Made by a program: the position numbers and the translations under genes. A stretch of DNA of 64,000 nt. Origin: UBA7672 sp047601145. GTDB lineage: Bacteria; Pseudomonadota; Alphaproteobacteria; Caulobacterales; Hyphomonadaceae. The notes under the pieces were generated by a model that was not told the DNA's origin, searched no databases, and worked only from the letters and a program-made list of their open reading frames with translations. Location of the stretch: positions 1,488,001 through 1,552,000 of the forward strand of contig JASGJW010000001.1 of the NCBI GenBank assembly GCA_047601145.1. Reading direction: 5' to 3'. Of this stretch, positions 41,483 through 50,648 are shown in pieces. The first letter of the stretch is position 1, and every line of letters begins with the position of its first letter.

Positions 41483-44400
41483 GCGAGTCCGGCAACGTCA
41501 TCCATTTTCCCGCACGCGAGAAAGTTTCTGCGGGTTCTCCGCCAGCGTATGCCGAACTCGTCGCCGCAACCAACTTCTCGTTCCTGCGTGGCGCTTCGAC
41601 TGCTCAGGATATGGTGCTGTCTGCGCTGCTGCTCGGGCACAGGGGTCTTGGTATTGCTGATCGCAATACAGTGGCAGGTGTCGTACGGGCGTGGGCTGCC
41701 CTCAATCACATCCGTGAGGAGGGCTATCCTGCTCCGAAAAAAGTGAGGGAGGGAGGCTCGCCAGGAGAATACTCCTGGGAGGAACATCCCGACATCGGCA
41801 AGCTACCCGACGCTCAAACGTTAAAGGCGATGGCCAAGGATTTCCACCTTGCTGTGGGGGCTCGTCTCGTTTTCTCGGATGGCGCGCCCGACATCGTCGC
41901 CTATCCAGAAAACAAGAATGGCTGGGGCAATCTCTGTCGGCTGCTATCGACCGGGAATCTTAGGCCAGCGCCTGGCAAGAAGCGCGCGGAGAAGGGCGAG
42001 TGCCGTCTCACGCTAAATGACCTCATGCTCCATGCAGACGACCTCTTGTTGATCGTCATGCCTGATCAGAAGCTTGATCCATTGTCCGGCGTCCTCAAGA
42101 GTCTTGCGGATCAGCGGCCGGGAGCTGTCTGGCTCGCTGCAACAATGCATCGTGAAGGGCGTGATCTGCGGCGATTGAATGCACTGAGACGTGTCGCATC
42201 GAACGCGGGTATTCCTTTGCTAGGCGTCAATGACGCTTTCTATTATTCACCCGAACAGCGCGATCTGCAGGATGTCATGGTTTGCATCCGCGAAGGCGTG
42301 AAAATCACGGAAGCCGGTCGTCTTCTCGAAGCAAATGCTGAGCGCCATCTGAAGCCCGGGATGGAAATGGCGCGCCTTTTCCGCTGTGCGCCAGAGGCGG
42401 TCGCGGAAACACTCAACCTTCTGGGGCGCGTCGAATTCGATCTTGGACAGCTCCAATATCAATACCCTGACGAGCCCGTTCCTCCCGGTTGGAATGACCA
42501 GGATTATCTCGAGGACCGCACCTGGTTTCACGCGCGCATGAAGTATCCCGACGGGATACCCGAGAAGGTCGAGAAGCAGCTGCTCGAGGAACTCGCCTTC
42601 TATCGCAAGCATAGTTATGCGCGATATTTCCTCACGCTCTACGATGTTGTCCGTGTCGCGCGCGACAAGGGTATCCTGTGCCAGGGACGGGGATCCGCCG
42701 CCAATTCCGCCGTCTGCTATGTACTCGGCATCACATCGGTCGATCCTGCCAATTTCGACCTGCTCTTCGCGCGCTTCATGTCGGAGGAACGCAAGGAGCC
42801 CCCGGATGTGGATGTGGATTTCGAACACGAGCGGCGCGAAGAGATAATCCAGTACATCTACGATCGTTACGGACGGCATCGCGCCGGCATCGCCGCAACT
42901 GTCATCCACTACCGGCCGCGCAGCGCCATGCGAGAAGTCGGCAAGGTTTTCGGTTTGACCGATGACGTGATCGGGCGGCTGTCTGGCCTCGTCTGGGGCA
43001 GCTGGGGCGAGGCGCCAAGGAAGGCGCAGCTGAAACAAGCGGGGCTCGATCCGGAAAATCCGGTGCTCAATCGTGCGCTTGAATTCGCGCACAGGCTTCT
43101 CGGGTTTCCTCGTCATCTGTCCCAGCACGTCGGCGGCTTCGTTCTGGCGCGCGAGCGGCTCGACGAGCTCGTCCCGATCGGCAATGCGGCCATGGACGAT
43201 CGCACTTTCATCGAATGGGATAAGGATGACATCGACGAACTGCGCTTGATGAAGGTCGATATCCTCGCCCTTGGCATGCTCACCTGCATCCGCAAGGCAT
43301 TTGACCTGATCCATGGGGCGGGCGGGCAGAAATACGGCCTGCAGGACGTCCCGCTTGAAGACCCCGCCGTCTACGACCTTTTGTGCAGGGGAGACTCCCT
43401 CGGTGTCTTCCAGGTGGAGAGCCGCGCCCAGATCAGCATGCTGCCGCGCCTCAAGCCGAGAAAATTCTACGACCTCGTCATCGAAGTCGCGATCGTCCGG
43501 CCAGGGCCGATCCAGGGCAACATGGTTCATCCCTATCTCCGGCGCCGCGAAGGAACAGAGAAAGTCGACTACCCGCGCCCGCGCAGCGGAGAGAACGAAC
43601 TCTACGGTATTCTGAAGGAGACCTACGGCGTTCCCCTCTTTCAGGAACAGGCGATGAAGCTCGCCATGGTTGCTGCGGAGTTCACTCCTGAAGAAGCAAA
43701 CAAGTTACGCCGGGCGATGGCCACATTCCGCAATGTCGGCACGATCCATCTGTTCGAGGAACGGATGGTCAGCAAGATGGTCGAACGCGGCTACACGCAG
43801 GAGTTCGCCCAGCGTTGCTTCAATCAGATCAAAGGCTTCGGTTCCTACGGCTTTCCGGAAAGCCATGCGGCGGCTTTCGCACAGCTCGTCTACGTCTCTT
43901 CGTGGATCAAGAAATATCATCCTGCAGCGTTTGCAGCCGCTCTTCTCAATTCCCAACCCATGGGTTTCTATGCGCCTGCGCAGATCATTCGCGACGCGCA
44001 GGAGCACGGCGCCGAGATCAGGCCCGTCGATGTGAATTTCAGCCATTACGACAACGCGCTCGAAGTGGTCGAAGGCCAGGCGCCTGCAGTGCGTCTTGGC
44101 ATGCGCCAGCTTGATGGCGTGAAGGAAGATGAAGCGAACGACCTCGTGAAGCGCAGGGATGGAGGATATGTCAGCATATCCGATATGCGGGAGCGTGGCG
44201 GGGTCTCTTCCCAGATGCTCCGCAAGCTCGCGGATGCCGATGCCTTCCGATCGTTGAAGCAAGATCGCCGTGAAGCGCTCTGGCAGGCGCGCCGGTTGCC
44301 GGACGATGATCTGCTCCCGCTATTCTCCTTTGCCGCGGCGAAAGAGCTTGGCGAGGAGCCCGAGCCCGAGCTTCCTGAAATGCCGCTCGGGGAGCATGTG

Positions 44401-44941
44401 GTGGCGGATTACCAGACGGCGCGGTTGTCGCTGAAGTCGCATCCAATGCAGATTTCTGCGGCCAGTGTTCCAGGCCGAAGGCGTTCTAAGCTGTGCGGAG
44501 ACGACGGCCATGCGCGATGGCAGTCACGTGCGCACCGCCGGCATCGTGCTGGTCCGGCAGAGGCCGGGAACCGGCAACGCGATCTTTGTCACGCTCGAGG
44601 ACGAGACGGGCATCACCAACGTGCTCATCTGGGCGCGGGATTTCGAGAAGCTCCGGGCGCAGACGATGGGCGCGCGACTGATGCTGGTCGAGGGCAGGGT
44701 GCAGCGGAGCAAGGAAGGCGTGACGCACCTGATGGGCGCGAGCGTGATCGACCGCACGGCAGAGCTCGACCGGCTATCGGAGGATTATGCACCGCTGGAG
44801 CCGGAGCTCACCCGGGCCGATGAGGTGAAGCATCCGCGGTATCGGCGCAGCATGGGAAATGAACCGGCCGCCAACCAGCCGGGGATGCATCGCCACCCGC
44901 GCAATGTCCGTGTGATGCCGAAGTCGCGCGACTTTCACTGA
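41479..44941 (+). pseudogene. dnaE2: DnaE2 (ImuC) error-prone DNA polymerase III alpha, one-base frameshift
   Basis: The frame from the ATG at 41479 encodes the PHP domain, palm and fingers (GSAANSAVCYVLGI, PPDVDVDFEHERREE, QHVGGFVLA). At 44452 an extra A turns HPMQFLRPVFQ into HPMQISAASVP and the frame runs out of register to a stop at 44823. Removing that base restores GSHVRTAGIVLVRQRPGTGN and the OB domain to a stop at 44941, giving about 1153 residues, normal for the family. DnaE2 carries out the translesion synthesis step of the LexA-controlled mutasome. As written, the OB fold and tail are lost. A sequencing indel is the simplest explanation. Residues about 77-113 also look like an insertion into the PHP domain. 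Confidence 0.9.
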
Positions 44942-44978
44942 AAACTTCTGGCGCTGACGCTCTCCCGCAGGAGATACG

Positions 44979-45293
44979 TCAGATCGGCATACGCATTATG
45001 TCCTGGTAGGCCTTGATCACTTCGTCGCGCACGGAGATCACGGTTTCCATCGTCGCTTCAGCGGCGGCCACAGCCGTTACCACGTCGACGAGATCGCCCT
45101 TGCCCATGGCGGCGTTGGTCACGGCGGTCTCTGCCGCGTTGCCTGCCTTGCTCACGGATCCGATGGCCGTGTTGAGGATGTCGCCGAAGCCGGGACCTTG
45201 CGTCGCCCCAGCTTCCTTGCCACCGAGCGCGCCGCCAAGCGTCTGTGCGACGCCGCCATATGCCTTGACCGCTGAAAGACCCAAATCCGACAT
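44979..45293 (-). CDS. fliE: Flagellar hook-basal body protein FliE
   Basis: A 104-residue protein, normal length. The C-terminal pattern VTAVAAAEATMETVISVRDE and AYQDIMRMPI is diagnostic of FliE. It joins the MS ring to the rod. It is third in the flgB-flgC-fliE operon, 11 bases after flgC. Confidence 0.93.
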   Translation of the reverse strand: MSDLGLSAVKAYGGVAQTLGGALGGKEAGATQGPGFGDILNTAIGSVSKAGNAAETAVTNAAMGKGDLVDVVTAVAAAEATMETVISVRDEVIKAYQDIMRMPI

Positions 45294-45304
45294 CTAGCTT
45301 CCCC

Positions 45305-45721
45305 TCAAGCCTTCAGCAGAGAGACGACGCCGAGCATCATCGCGCGGCTTGCCTCGATCACGTTGAGGTTGGCTTCATAGGCGCGCTGCGCCTCGCGCAG
45401 GTCAGCCATCTCGATCAGCGCCGAGACGTTCGACATCTTCACATAGCCGCGCGCATCGGCGCCAGGATTGGAGGGGTCATACTTCTCCGTGAAGGGCGTC
45501 TTGTCTTCGCGTGCGCCCGTGACCTTCACCGTGTCGGCGCCGATCTCGCGATCGAAGAAGGTGCGGAACACCGGCGCCTTGCGGCGATACGGATCGCCGC
45601 CCGGCGTGACGGCCGTTGTATCGGCGTTTGCGAGGTTCTCGGCCGAGATACGGATCCGCACGGTCTGCGCGCGCAGGCCCGTCGCGGCCGCGCCCATGGC
45701 GGACATGAGATCGGATGACAT
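45305..45721 (-). CDS. flgC: Flagellar basal-body rod protein FlgC
   Basis: A 138-residue proximal rod protein with AGGAGA before the ATG. The N-terminal rod motif ISAENLANADTT and the C-terminal MADLREAQRAYEANLNVIEA (given to 20 residues) are typical. It is exported by the flagellar secretion system and polymerises in the proximal rod. It lies between flgB and fliE. Confidence 0.95.
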   Translation of the reverse strand: MSSDLMSAMGAAATGLRAQTVRIRISAENLANADTTAVTPGGDPYRRKAPVFRTFFDREIGADTVKVTGAREDKTPFTEKYDPSNPGADARGYVKMSNVSALIEMADLREAQRAYEANLNVIEASRAMMLGVVSLLKA

Positions 45722-45744
45722 GTGTGTCTCCTAGAAGCACCGTC

Positions 45745-46183
45745 TCACCGTCCCGGTGAGCGCGACGCCAGCCGCAGCAGGCCCAGACTTTTCTGGTACA
45801 GGCCAACCATGGTCTCGAAATCCATTCGGGTTTCGGCGATCTTCATCATCTGCTCCTCGACCACCACGGCGTTGCCGTCGAGCGTCGTTTCGGAGTCTAG
45901 GGGATTTCATTGTCGTAAGGCCCGGCGCACTGGGCGCATGCGGTGGCGCCATGTGGCCGGCCTGGGTTGCGGTCATCGCGGTGCGGGCAAGCCCGGTTCC
46001 CCCGCTGTGACCGGCCATGCGCTGCAAGGTCGCAGCGAAGCCGTCCTGGTTGATGTCGCTGGGCACGTAGCCAGGCGTCGAGACGTTGGCGACGTTCTGC
46101 GCGATCACTTTCTGACGCTCGCCCAGCATCTGCATGCGGGCTTTCATCAGCGAAAAGACCGACATCTGGTTCGTATCGGACAT
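45745..46183 (-). pseudogene. flgB: Flagellar basal-body rod protein FlgB, one-base frameshift
   Basis: From the ATG at 46183 the protein begins correctly (SLMKARMQMLGERQKVIAQN, NVSTPGY). After TMKSP an extra base, T at 45898 on the plus strand, shifts the frame. Skipping it restores DSETTLDGNAVVVEEQ, MMKIAETRMDFETMVGLYQK and SLGLLRLA, ending at a stop at 45745, about 145 residues and normal for FlgB. As written, the frame reads an unrelated C-terminus to 45731. The lost helix is needed for rod assembly. The operon flgB-flgC-fliE starts downstream of two CtrA-type boxes. Confidence 0.88.
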
Positions 46184-46235
46184 GATTTCTGCCTGGGGCA
46201 ACCGGCCCATCGCTAGGCAGATTTGACCGGTTTGC

Positions 46236-46250
46236 TTAAGGCCGTCTTAA
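46236..46250. promoter_or_regulatory. CtrA-type box, perfect TTAA-N7-TTAA
   Basis: TTAA-GGCCGTC-TTAA lies between divergent flgB and fliO. The second half also sits in the loop of an inverted repeat, AGGCCGT (46239-46245) with ACGGCCT (46253-46259). Confidence 0.75.
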
Positions 46251-46266
46251 AAACGGCCTGGCCGCG

Positions 46267-46281
46267 TTAACCCTCCGTTTA
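46267..46281. promoter_or_regulatory. CtrA-type box, TTAA-N7-TTTA
   Basis: TTAA-CCCTCCG-TTTA, one mismatch from the consensus, starts 31 bases after the first box. It lies about 40 bases before the fliO start. Confidence 0.6.
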
Positions 46282-46319
46282 CCGGCATTTCCGATGGATT
46301 AACCAAGAAACCGGCCTGA

Positions 46320-46667
46320 ATGGCCGCAACTGGCGCGTCCAAGATGGACTTCCTGTCGATTCTCAAGGCGGTTGCCGCCCTGGTCTTCGTGCTCGGCATC
46401 CTGCTGGGCGGCACGTGGCTGCTGCGCAAGTACGGCCAGCGTATCGGCATCAAGGCCGGTGTCGCCTCCAGCGATCTTCGCGTCGTCGAATGGCGCTCGC
46501 TCGATCTCCGTCGCAAGCTTGCCGTCGTGCGCTGGGGCGATCGTGAGCACCTCATCTGCCTCGCGCCCACGGGCGACACGCTGCTGGGCTCGCGCGACGC
46601 GCTCCCAGATTTCAGGCCTACGCCGCCCGATGCCAGCCCCGAGCCCAGCAAAGAGCCGGGAACATGA
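46320..46667 (+). CDS. fliO: Flagellar biosynthetic protein FliO
   Basis: A 115-residue protein with one membrane segment (ILKAVAALVFVLGILLGGTW) and the soluble FliO region ending in LAPTGDTLL. The start may be 46320 or the ATG at 46344. FliO assists assembly of the FliP ring in the flagellar export gate. It overlaps fliP by 4 bases (ATGA). Confidence 0.85.
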   Translation: MAATGASKMDFLSILKAVAALVFVLGILLGGTWLLRKYGQRIGIKAGVASSDLRVVEWRSLDLRRKLAVVRWGDREHLICLAPTGDTLLGSRDALPDFRPTPPDASPEPSKEPGT

Positions 46668-47413
46668 TCCGGCGCATCCTTCGTCTTGCACCGCTTCTCG
46701 CCTTCGCTGCGTTTGTCACGCCGGAAGCGCTGCCGCAGACCATCTCCGTCGATCTCGGCACGGGACAGGGGCTGACATCCGGCATCGTCCAGATGATCGC
46801 GGCGATCACGGTTCTGTCGCTGGCGCCGTCCATTCTCGTCATGACGACTTCCTTCGTCCGCATTGTCGTCGTGCTGTCGCTCCTTCGCACGGCCATCGGC
46901 CTGCAGAACGCACCGCCCAACTCGGTGGTGATCTCGCTATCGCTGTTTCTCACGGCCTTCGTGATGGCGCCGACCTTCATGCGGTCCTACGAGCAGGGCA
47001 TCCAGCCCTACATGGCCGAGGCCATCACGCTCGAAGAGGCGATCCCGCGCGCGCTTGGTCCCGTGCAGCAGTTCATGGGGCTTCACGCAAATCCGGAAGA
47101 CGTCGCCCTCTTTGCCAACATGGCGAAGATCGAAAACTTGAAATCCCCAGCCGACGCGCCGTTCCAGGTGCTTGCCCCGGCTTTCATGATCTCGGAGCTG
47201 AAGCGTGCCTTTGAGATCGGCTTCATGGTCTTCCTGCCCTTCCTGGTGATCGACCTTGTCGTCTCATCCATCCTCATGGCCATGGGCATGATGATGCTGC
47301 CGCCGGTGACGATCTCGCTGCCATTCAAGCTGATCTTCTTCGTGCTCGTGGACGGCTGGCGCATGATCTGCGGATCATTGGTCGAAAGCTTCATGTCCGC
47401 GCCACCCAGCTGA
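46664..47413 (+). CDS. fliP: Flagellar export-gate protein FliP
   Basis: A 249-residue protein with the usual length. It has an N-terminal signal-like segment, then MIAAITVLSLAPSILVMTTS, FVRIVVVLSLLRTAIGLQ, and the C-terminal hydrophobic block ending in DGWRMICGSLV. FliP forms the core of the type III export gate with FliQ and FliR, which are not in this window. It is coupled to fliO. Confidence 0.96.
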   Translation: MIRRILRLAPLLAFAAFVTPEALPQTISVDLGTGQGLTSGIVQMIAAITVLSLAPSILVMTTSFVRIVVVLSLLRTAIGLQNAPPNSVVISLSLFLTAFVMAPTFMRSYEQGIQPYMAEAITLEEAIPRALGPVQQFMGLHANPEDVALFANMAKIENLKSPADAPFQVLAPAFMISELKRAFEIGFMVFLPFLVIDLVVSSILMAMGMMMLPPVTISLPFKLIFFVLVDGWRMICGSLVESFMSAPPS

Positions 47414-47422
47414 GGCAGCCAT

Positions 47423-47451
47423 CGGCGAGGCGACTTTGCGTCGCCTCGCCG
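47423..47451. terminator. Strong hairpin between convergent genes
   Basis: A perfect 12-bp stem, CGGCGAGGCGAC with GTCGCCTCGCCG, around a TTTGC loop. There is no T-run, so it is a structural or Rho-assisted end for fliP and the convergent outer-membrane gene. Confidence 0.55.
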
Positions 47452-47464
47452 AAGACGTTCAGGC

Positions 47465-48880
47465 CTATTCGAACTTGAGCCGCACGAACGCCATGCCGCC
47501 CATCGGGTTGCCGTCGTAGAGCGCAGACAGCGCGCCGTCAGTCCAGTTCTGCGTGAGCGAAGCGCCCAGCGCGAACGTCACATGATCGGCCACGCGGAAG
47601 TCACGCGACACGCCCAGTGATGCGCGCGCCACATTCTCGATCGGGCCGTGGTGGGAGAGACCAAGCTCGTCCGTTTCGATCGCCTCGACGCGCGAGAAGA
47701 TCGTCCAGTCGGCGTTCGGCTTCCACGATGCCTCGCCCAGCCAGGCGTCTAGCGTCACGTCCTCGCTGTTGTCCTTGCGCGCGAACGCGCCAGTCAGGGC
47801 GAACATGCCGCCATTGTCGAGGGCGACGCTGTAGAGCGCGCTAGCCGAATACTTTGTCACGTCCACATCCGGCTCGAGCTGTTCCGGACTTGTCACGTCC
47901 GCCCAGCTGGCTTGAAGCGCCCAGTTCTCGTTGGGGTTCCACGAGAGGCGGACAGCCGTCGAATCGAGTTCGCCGGTTTCGATGTCATAGCGATCCTGGT
48001 CCGGTTCGCGGCCGCGGAAGCGCGATGCTTCGATCTTGAAGTTGTCGTGCACCCAGCCCGCAGTGACGACGCCAAACGTGATGTGCGTCGAGTCCAGCCA
48101 GTGGTGCGTGATCGGTGCTTCGGGGCTCACCATCGCTGCTGGGCGGTGCATGAAGGCAGGCGGTCCGAACGCAGGCTCGCCGGGCAGGCCGGCATAAATG
48201 AAGACGCTGTCCTTATCCGATAGCGGATGCGAGTAGCTCGCGGACAGCTCCATGAAGAGGTCGTGCGGGTGCTGCCGGTCGACGAGCGTGTGGACGCCGT
48301 CGGCTGTTTCGCCGGCCGCCAGCAGCAGCGGATAGCCGCGATCGCCCATCAGCGGGTCGGGGCTCACCATGCCGCGCAGCTGTAGCAGGCCGCCCGTCTC
48401 AAGACTGCGCTGCGCCGTTCCCATGACCATGCCGCCAAAGAAGCCAAGCTCATCGCCGCGTGGGCCGTCCTGCCAGGAATAGACGCCATCGATCGTGGCG
48501 TGACCCATCAGGGTCCAGTCGCCGGCCGTGGTCATCAGCATGGAATGCGGGGAGGCGTCCGGCTGCCAGCTCGTGCCCGAGGCGTCGCGTGTCATCGTAT
48601 AGCCGCCGAAGGCGCTGCTCATCCTGTGGCCGCTATCCTCGCCGTGATCCATCTGACCGTGGTCCATCTTGGAATGGTCCATCGTCGAATGATCCATGGT
48701 CGAGTGGTCCATGGTGGAGTGGTCTTCCGGCTTCGGCGCGTCGGGTTGCTGGCCGTGGCTGGAATGATCCTCTGCGGGCGGCTGGGCCGGCGCCGGCATG
48801 TGCATCGTGTGGTCTGTCGCTTGCGCCATCGCGGATGGCGCGAGCAGGATCGCCGAAGCGATCAGGGAAGCATGTTTCAT
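47465..48880 (-). CDS. His/Met-rich outer-membrane beta-barrel protein (probable copper-related)
   Basis: A 471-residue protein from the ATG at 48880. After the signal peptide (ILLAPSAMAQ) there is a His/Met-rich stretch with about five repeats of the MDHST type (residues 52-80), then a large region rich in alternating hydrophobics that ends in a beta-barrel-like FVRLKFE. The terminal Phe-Glu and strands such as FALTGAFARKDN fit an outer-membrane barrel. MDH repeats usually bind Cu(I) or Cu(II). The next gene upstream is a small Cys/His-rich secreted protein, which supports a metal role. I cannot name the family with certainty. Confidence 0.75.
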   Translation of the reverse strand: MKHASLIASAILLAPSAMAQATDHTMHMPAPAQPPAEDHSSHGQQPDAPKPEDHSTMDHSTMDHSTMDHSKMDHGQMDHGEDSGHRMSSAFGGYTMTRDASGTSWQPDASPHSMLMTTAGDWTLMGHATIDGVYSWQDGPRGDELGFFGGMVMGTAQRSLETGGLLQLRGMVSPDPLMGDRGYPLLLAAGETADGVHTLVDRQHPHDLFMELSASYSHPLSDKDSVFIYAGLPGEPAFGPPAFMHRPAAMVSPEAPITHHWLDSTHITFGVVTAGWVHDNFKIEASRFRGREPDQDRYDIETGELDSTAVRLSWNPNENWALQASWADVTSPEQLEPDVDVTKYSASALYSVALDNGGMFALTGAFARKDNSEDVTLDAWLGEASWKPNADWTIFSRVEAIETDELGLSHHGPIENVARASLGVSRDFRVADHVTFALGASLTQNWTDGALSALYDGNPMGGMAFVRLKFE

Positions 48881-48946
48881 GGGGAATATTATCCTGACTT
48901 GAATCTCTGAAGGCGGCCGCAAGGCCGCGCGCTCGAAAGCTTCAGG

Positions 48947-49318
48947 TCAGGCTTGTGGCGGTCTCAGCGCCGGTGCGGGCTCGGTGGAGGCGAACGCTTC
49001 CGCTTCCGGCTTTGCCCAGGCGTAGGGCTCGATCAGCGCCGATCCTGCAGTGGTCATCACCGGCGCGCATTCCGTCAGCACGGCGATGCACTCACAACGG
49101 TCCTGCGCAGGCTGCTTGTGCGGCGCAGGGTGATGCGCTGCTTCTTTGGCGGCAGATCCCATCTCATGGCAGGAGGGCGTTTCCGCCTTTGCAGGCTGGG
49201 TGGAAGCTTCCGCCGCATGGGCCAGCCGTGCGCAATGCTGCGTCGCAGCTTCCACCTGTGCGGTGAACACGAACGCTGTGGCAATCGCCAGCATGATGCG
49301 GATGAACCGGCCGAGCAT
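48947..49318 (-). CDS. Small Cys/His-rich secreted protein (DUF2946-like)
   Basis: A 123-residue protein with a signal peptide (IMLAIATAFVFTAQVEA). Paired metal-ligand residues occur as ATQHCARLAHAAE, PSCHEMGS, AAHHPAPHKQ and DRCECIAVL. The proline/alanine-rich tail ending in RPPQA is typical of small copper-locus proteins of the DUF2946 kind. It lies 66 bases before the His/Met-rich barrel gene on the same strand and is probably co-transcribed with it. Metal binding in the periplasm is likely but not proven. Confidence 0.65.
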   Translation of the reverse strand: MLGRFIRIMLAIATAFVFTAQVEAATQHCARLAHAAEASTQPAKAETPSCHEMGSAAKEAAHHPAPHKQPAQDRCECIAVLTECAPVMTTAGSALIEPYAWAKPEAEAFASTEPAPALRPPQA

Positions 49319-49366
49319 GCGGGAGACATCGTCTCCCGCACCCCTCCTGTCAACCGCACGAGACCG

Positions 49367-50551
49367 TTACGAGCCTTTCGCCGCGGTCCGGATGGCTTCG
49401 ATCATGGCTTGCATCTTCTGGCTCTGGGCCTTGTCGGTCGCCTTCAGCATGGCCGAATTGTAAGCGATCACGAGCTTGTCTTCCGGGAAGACCACGATGC
49501 CCTGGCCGAAAATGCCTTGCGCGGCATAGCCCTCGCCATCGGCGCGCGGCCACCAGAAATAACCATAGCCCTGGCCCCTGTCCTGCGCGCTCTTGGGCAC
49601 CTGGTTGGTCGTCGCATCATCGACCCAGCCATCCGGCAGGATGCTCCTGCCGTCGATCTCGCCGCCGCCCAGCATGAACAGGCCGATGCGGCCATAGTCG
49701 CGAAGCGTCATGCTCATGCAGCAGCCGCCGCGCTCATGCCCGGCCTTGTCGAGCATCCAGATCGCATCCTGCTCCATGCCGAACGGTTTCCAGAGTTTCT
49801 CGGATGCGTATTCGGACAGAGACTTGCCTGCGAGCGCACGCGAGAGCGCGATGCCGGCCAGATCCGTTTCGCCGGTCTTGTAGACCCATTTCGTCCCCGG
49901 CTCCGCCTCGCGCTTCAGCTTGGACATGTAGGCGACCAGCGGGTTCAGGCCACCGGTCCACGGCGCCAGGCCCGCCTGCGCGACGTCCGATTTCGGATCA
50001 GCATAGTTCTCGTTCCACTTGACGCCCGACGTCATGGTGATGACGCGGCGCAGGCTCACGCCGTCATAGGCAGTGCCTTCGAGCTCCGGGATGTATTTGG
50101 TGATCGGATCATAGATCGAGCCGATCCAGCCATCCTTCACCGCTGCACCGATCAGCGTTGACGTCACCGACTTCGCTACCGAGAACGATGTCCACCGGTC
50201 AGTCGGCTTCCGGCCGAGCGCATACTTCTCAAGGACGACCTGGCCATCCCTGATCGCGATCACGCCGGTGATCCGGTTGTCCTTCATGAAGGCGTCGATT
50301 GCCGAGCTCTTCGAGCCGACCTTGATCTTTGGGTTGATCTGCGCGGACGCAGCTGGCAGCTCGCGAACCTTGTCGCCCTTCTTGATGGTCCCGACCGCGT
50401 AGACTGTCTCGATTGCGGGATAGCGCTGTAACTGTTCCTTCGGCGTCCAGAACAGGATCGATGGCACAGGCGGCTTGGTGATCGGCTTCTGCGCCATCGC
50501 AGGCGCGGCGAGCGTGACAGCGAGCGCTGCGCTCATGATCGTGCGAAACAT
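49367..50551 (-). CDS. Secreted serine hydrolase of the beta-lactamase fold
   Basis: A 394-residue protein from the ATG at 50551, with GGGAG upstream. A signal peptide ends at PAMAQK. The catalytic SxxK is in FSVAKSVTSTL, the tyrosine motif in YKTGETD, and a distal GIFGQGIVVF replaces the KTG region. It resembles class C beta-lactamase-related esterases and 6-aminohexanoate-dimer-hydrolase-like enzymes. Unlike the island S12 enzyme it is exported. It is unlikely to be a resistance enzyme. It is separate from divL by about 100 bases on the same strand. Confidence 0.85.
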   Translation of the reverse strand: MFRTIMSAALAVTLAAPAMAQKPITKPPVPSILFWTPKEQLQRYPAIETVYAVGTIKKGDKVRELPAASAQINPKIKVGSKSSAIDAFMKDNRITGVIAIRDGQVVLEKYALGRKPTDRWTSFSVAKSVTSTLIGAAVKDGWIGSIYDPITKYIPELEGTAYDGVSLRRVITMTSGVKWNENYADPKSDVAQAGLAPWTGGLNPLVAYMSKLKREAEPGTKWVYKTGETDLAGIALSRALAGKSLSEYASEKLWKPFGMEQDAIWMLDKAGHERGGCCMSMTLRDYGRIGLFMLGGGEIDGRSILPDGWVDDATTNQVPKSAQDRGQGYGYFWWPRADGEGYAAQGIFGQGIVVFPEDKLVIAYNSAMLKATDKAQSQKMQAMIEAIRTAAKGS

Positions 50552-50648
50552 GGAATACTCCCTCGTGTCCCCAAGGCGAGACCGAGAAAACGCCCGCGTC
50601 CGGCACGCCGTCAAGCCGCCGGGTGTGACATCATGAAGAAACTGGGCG

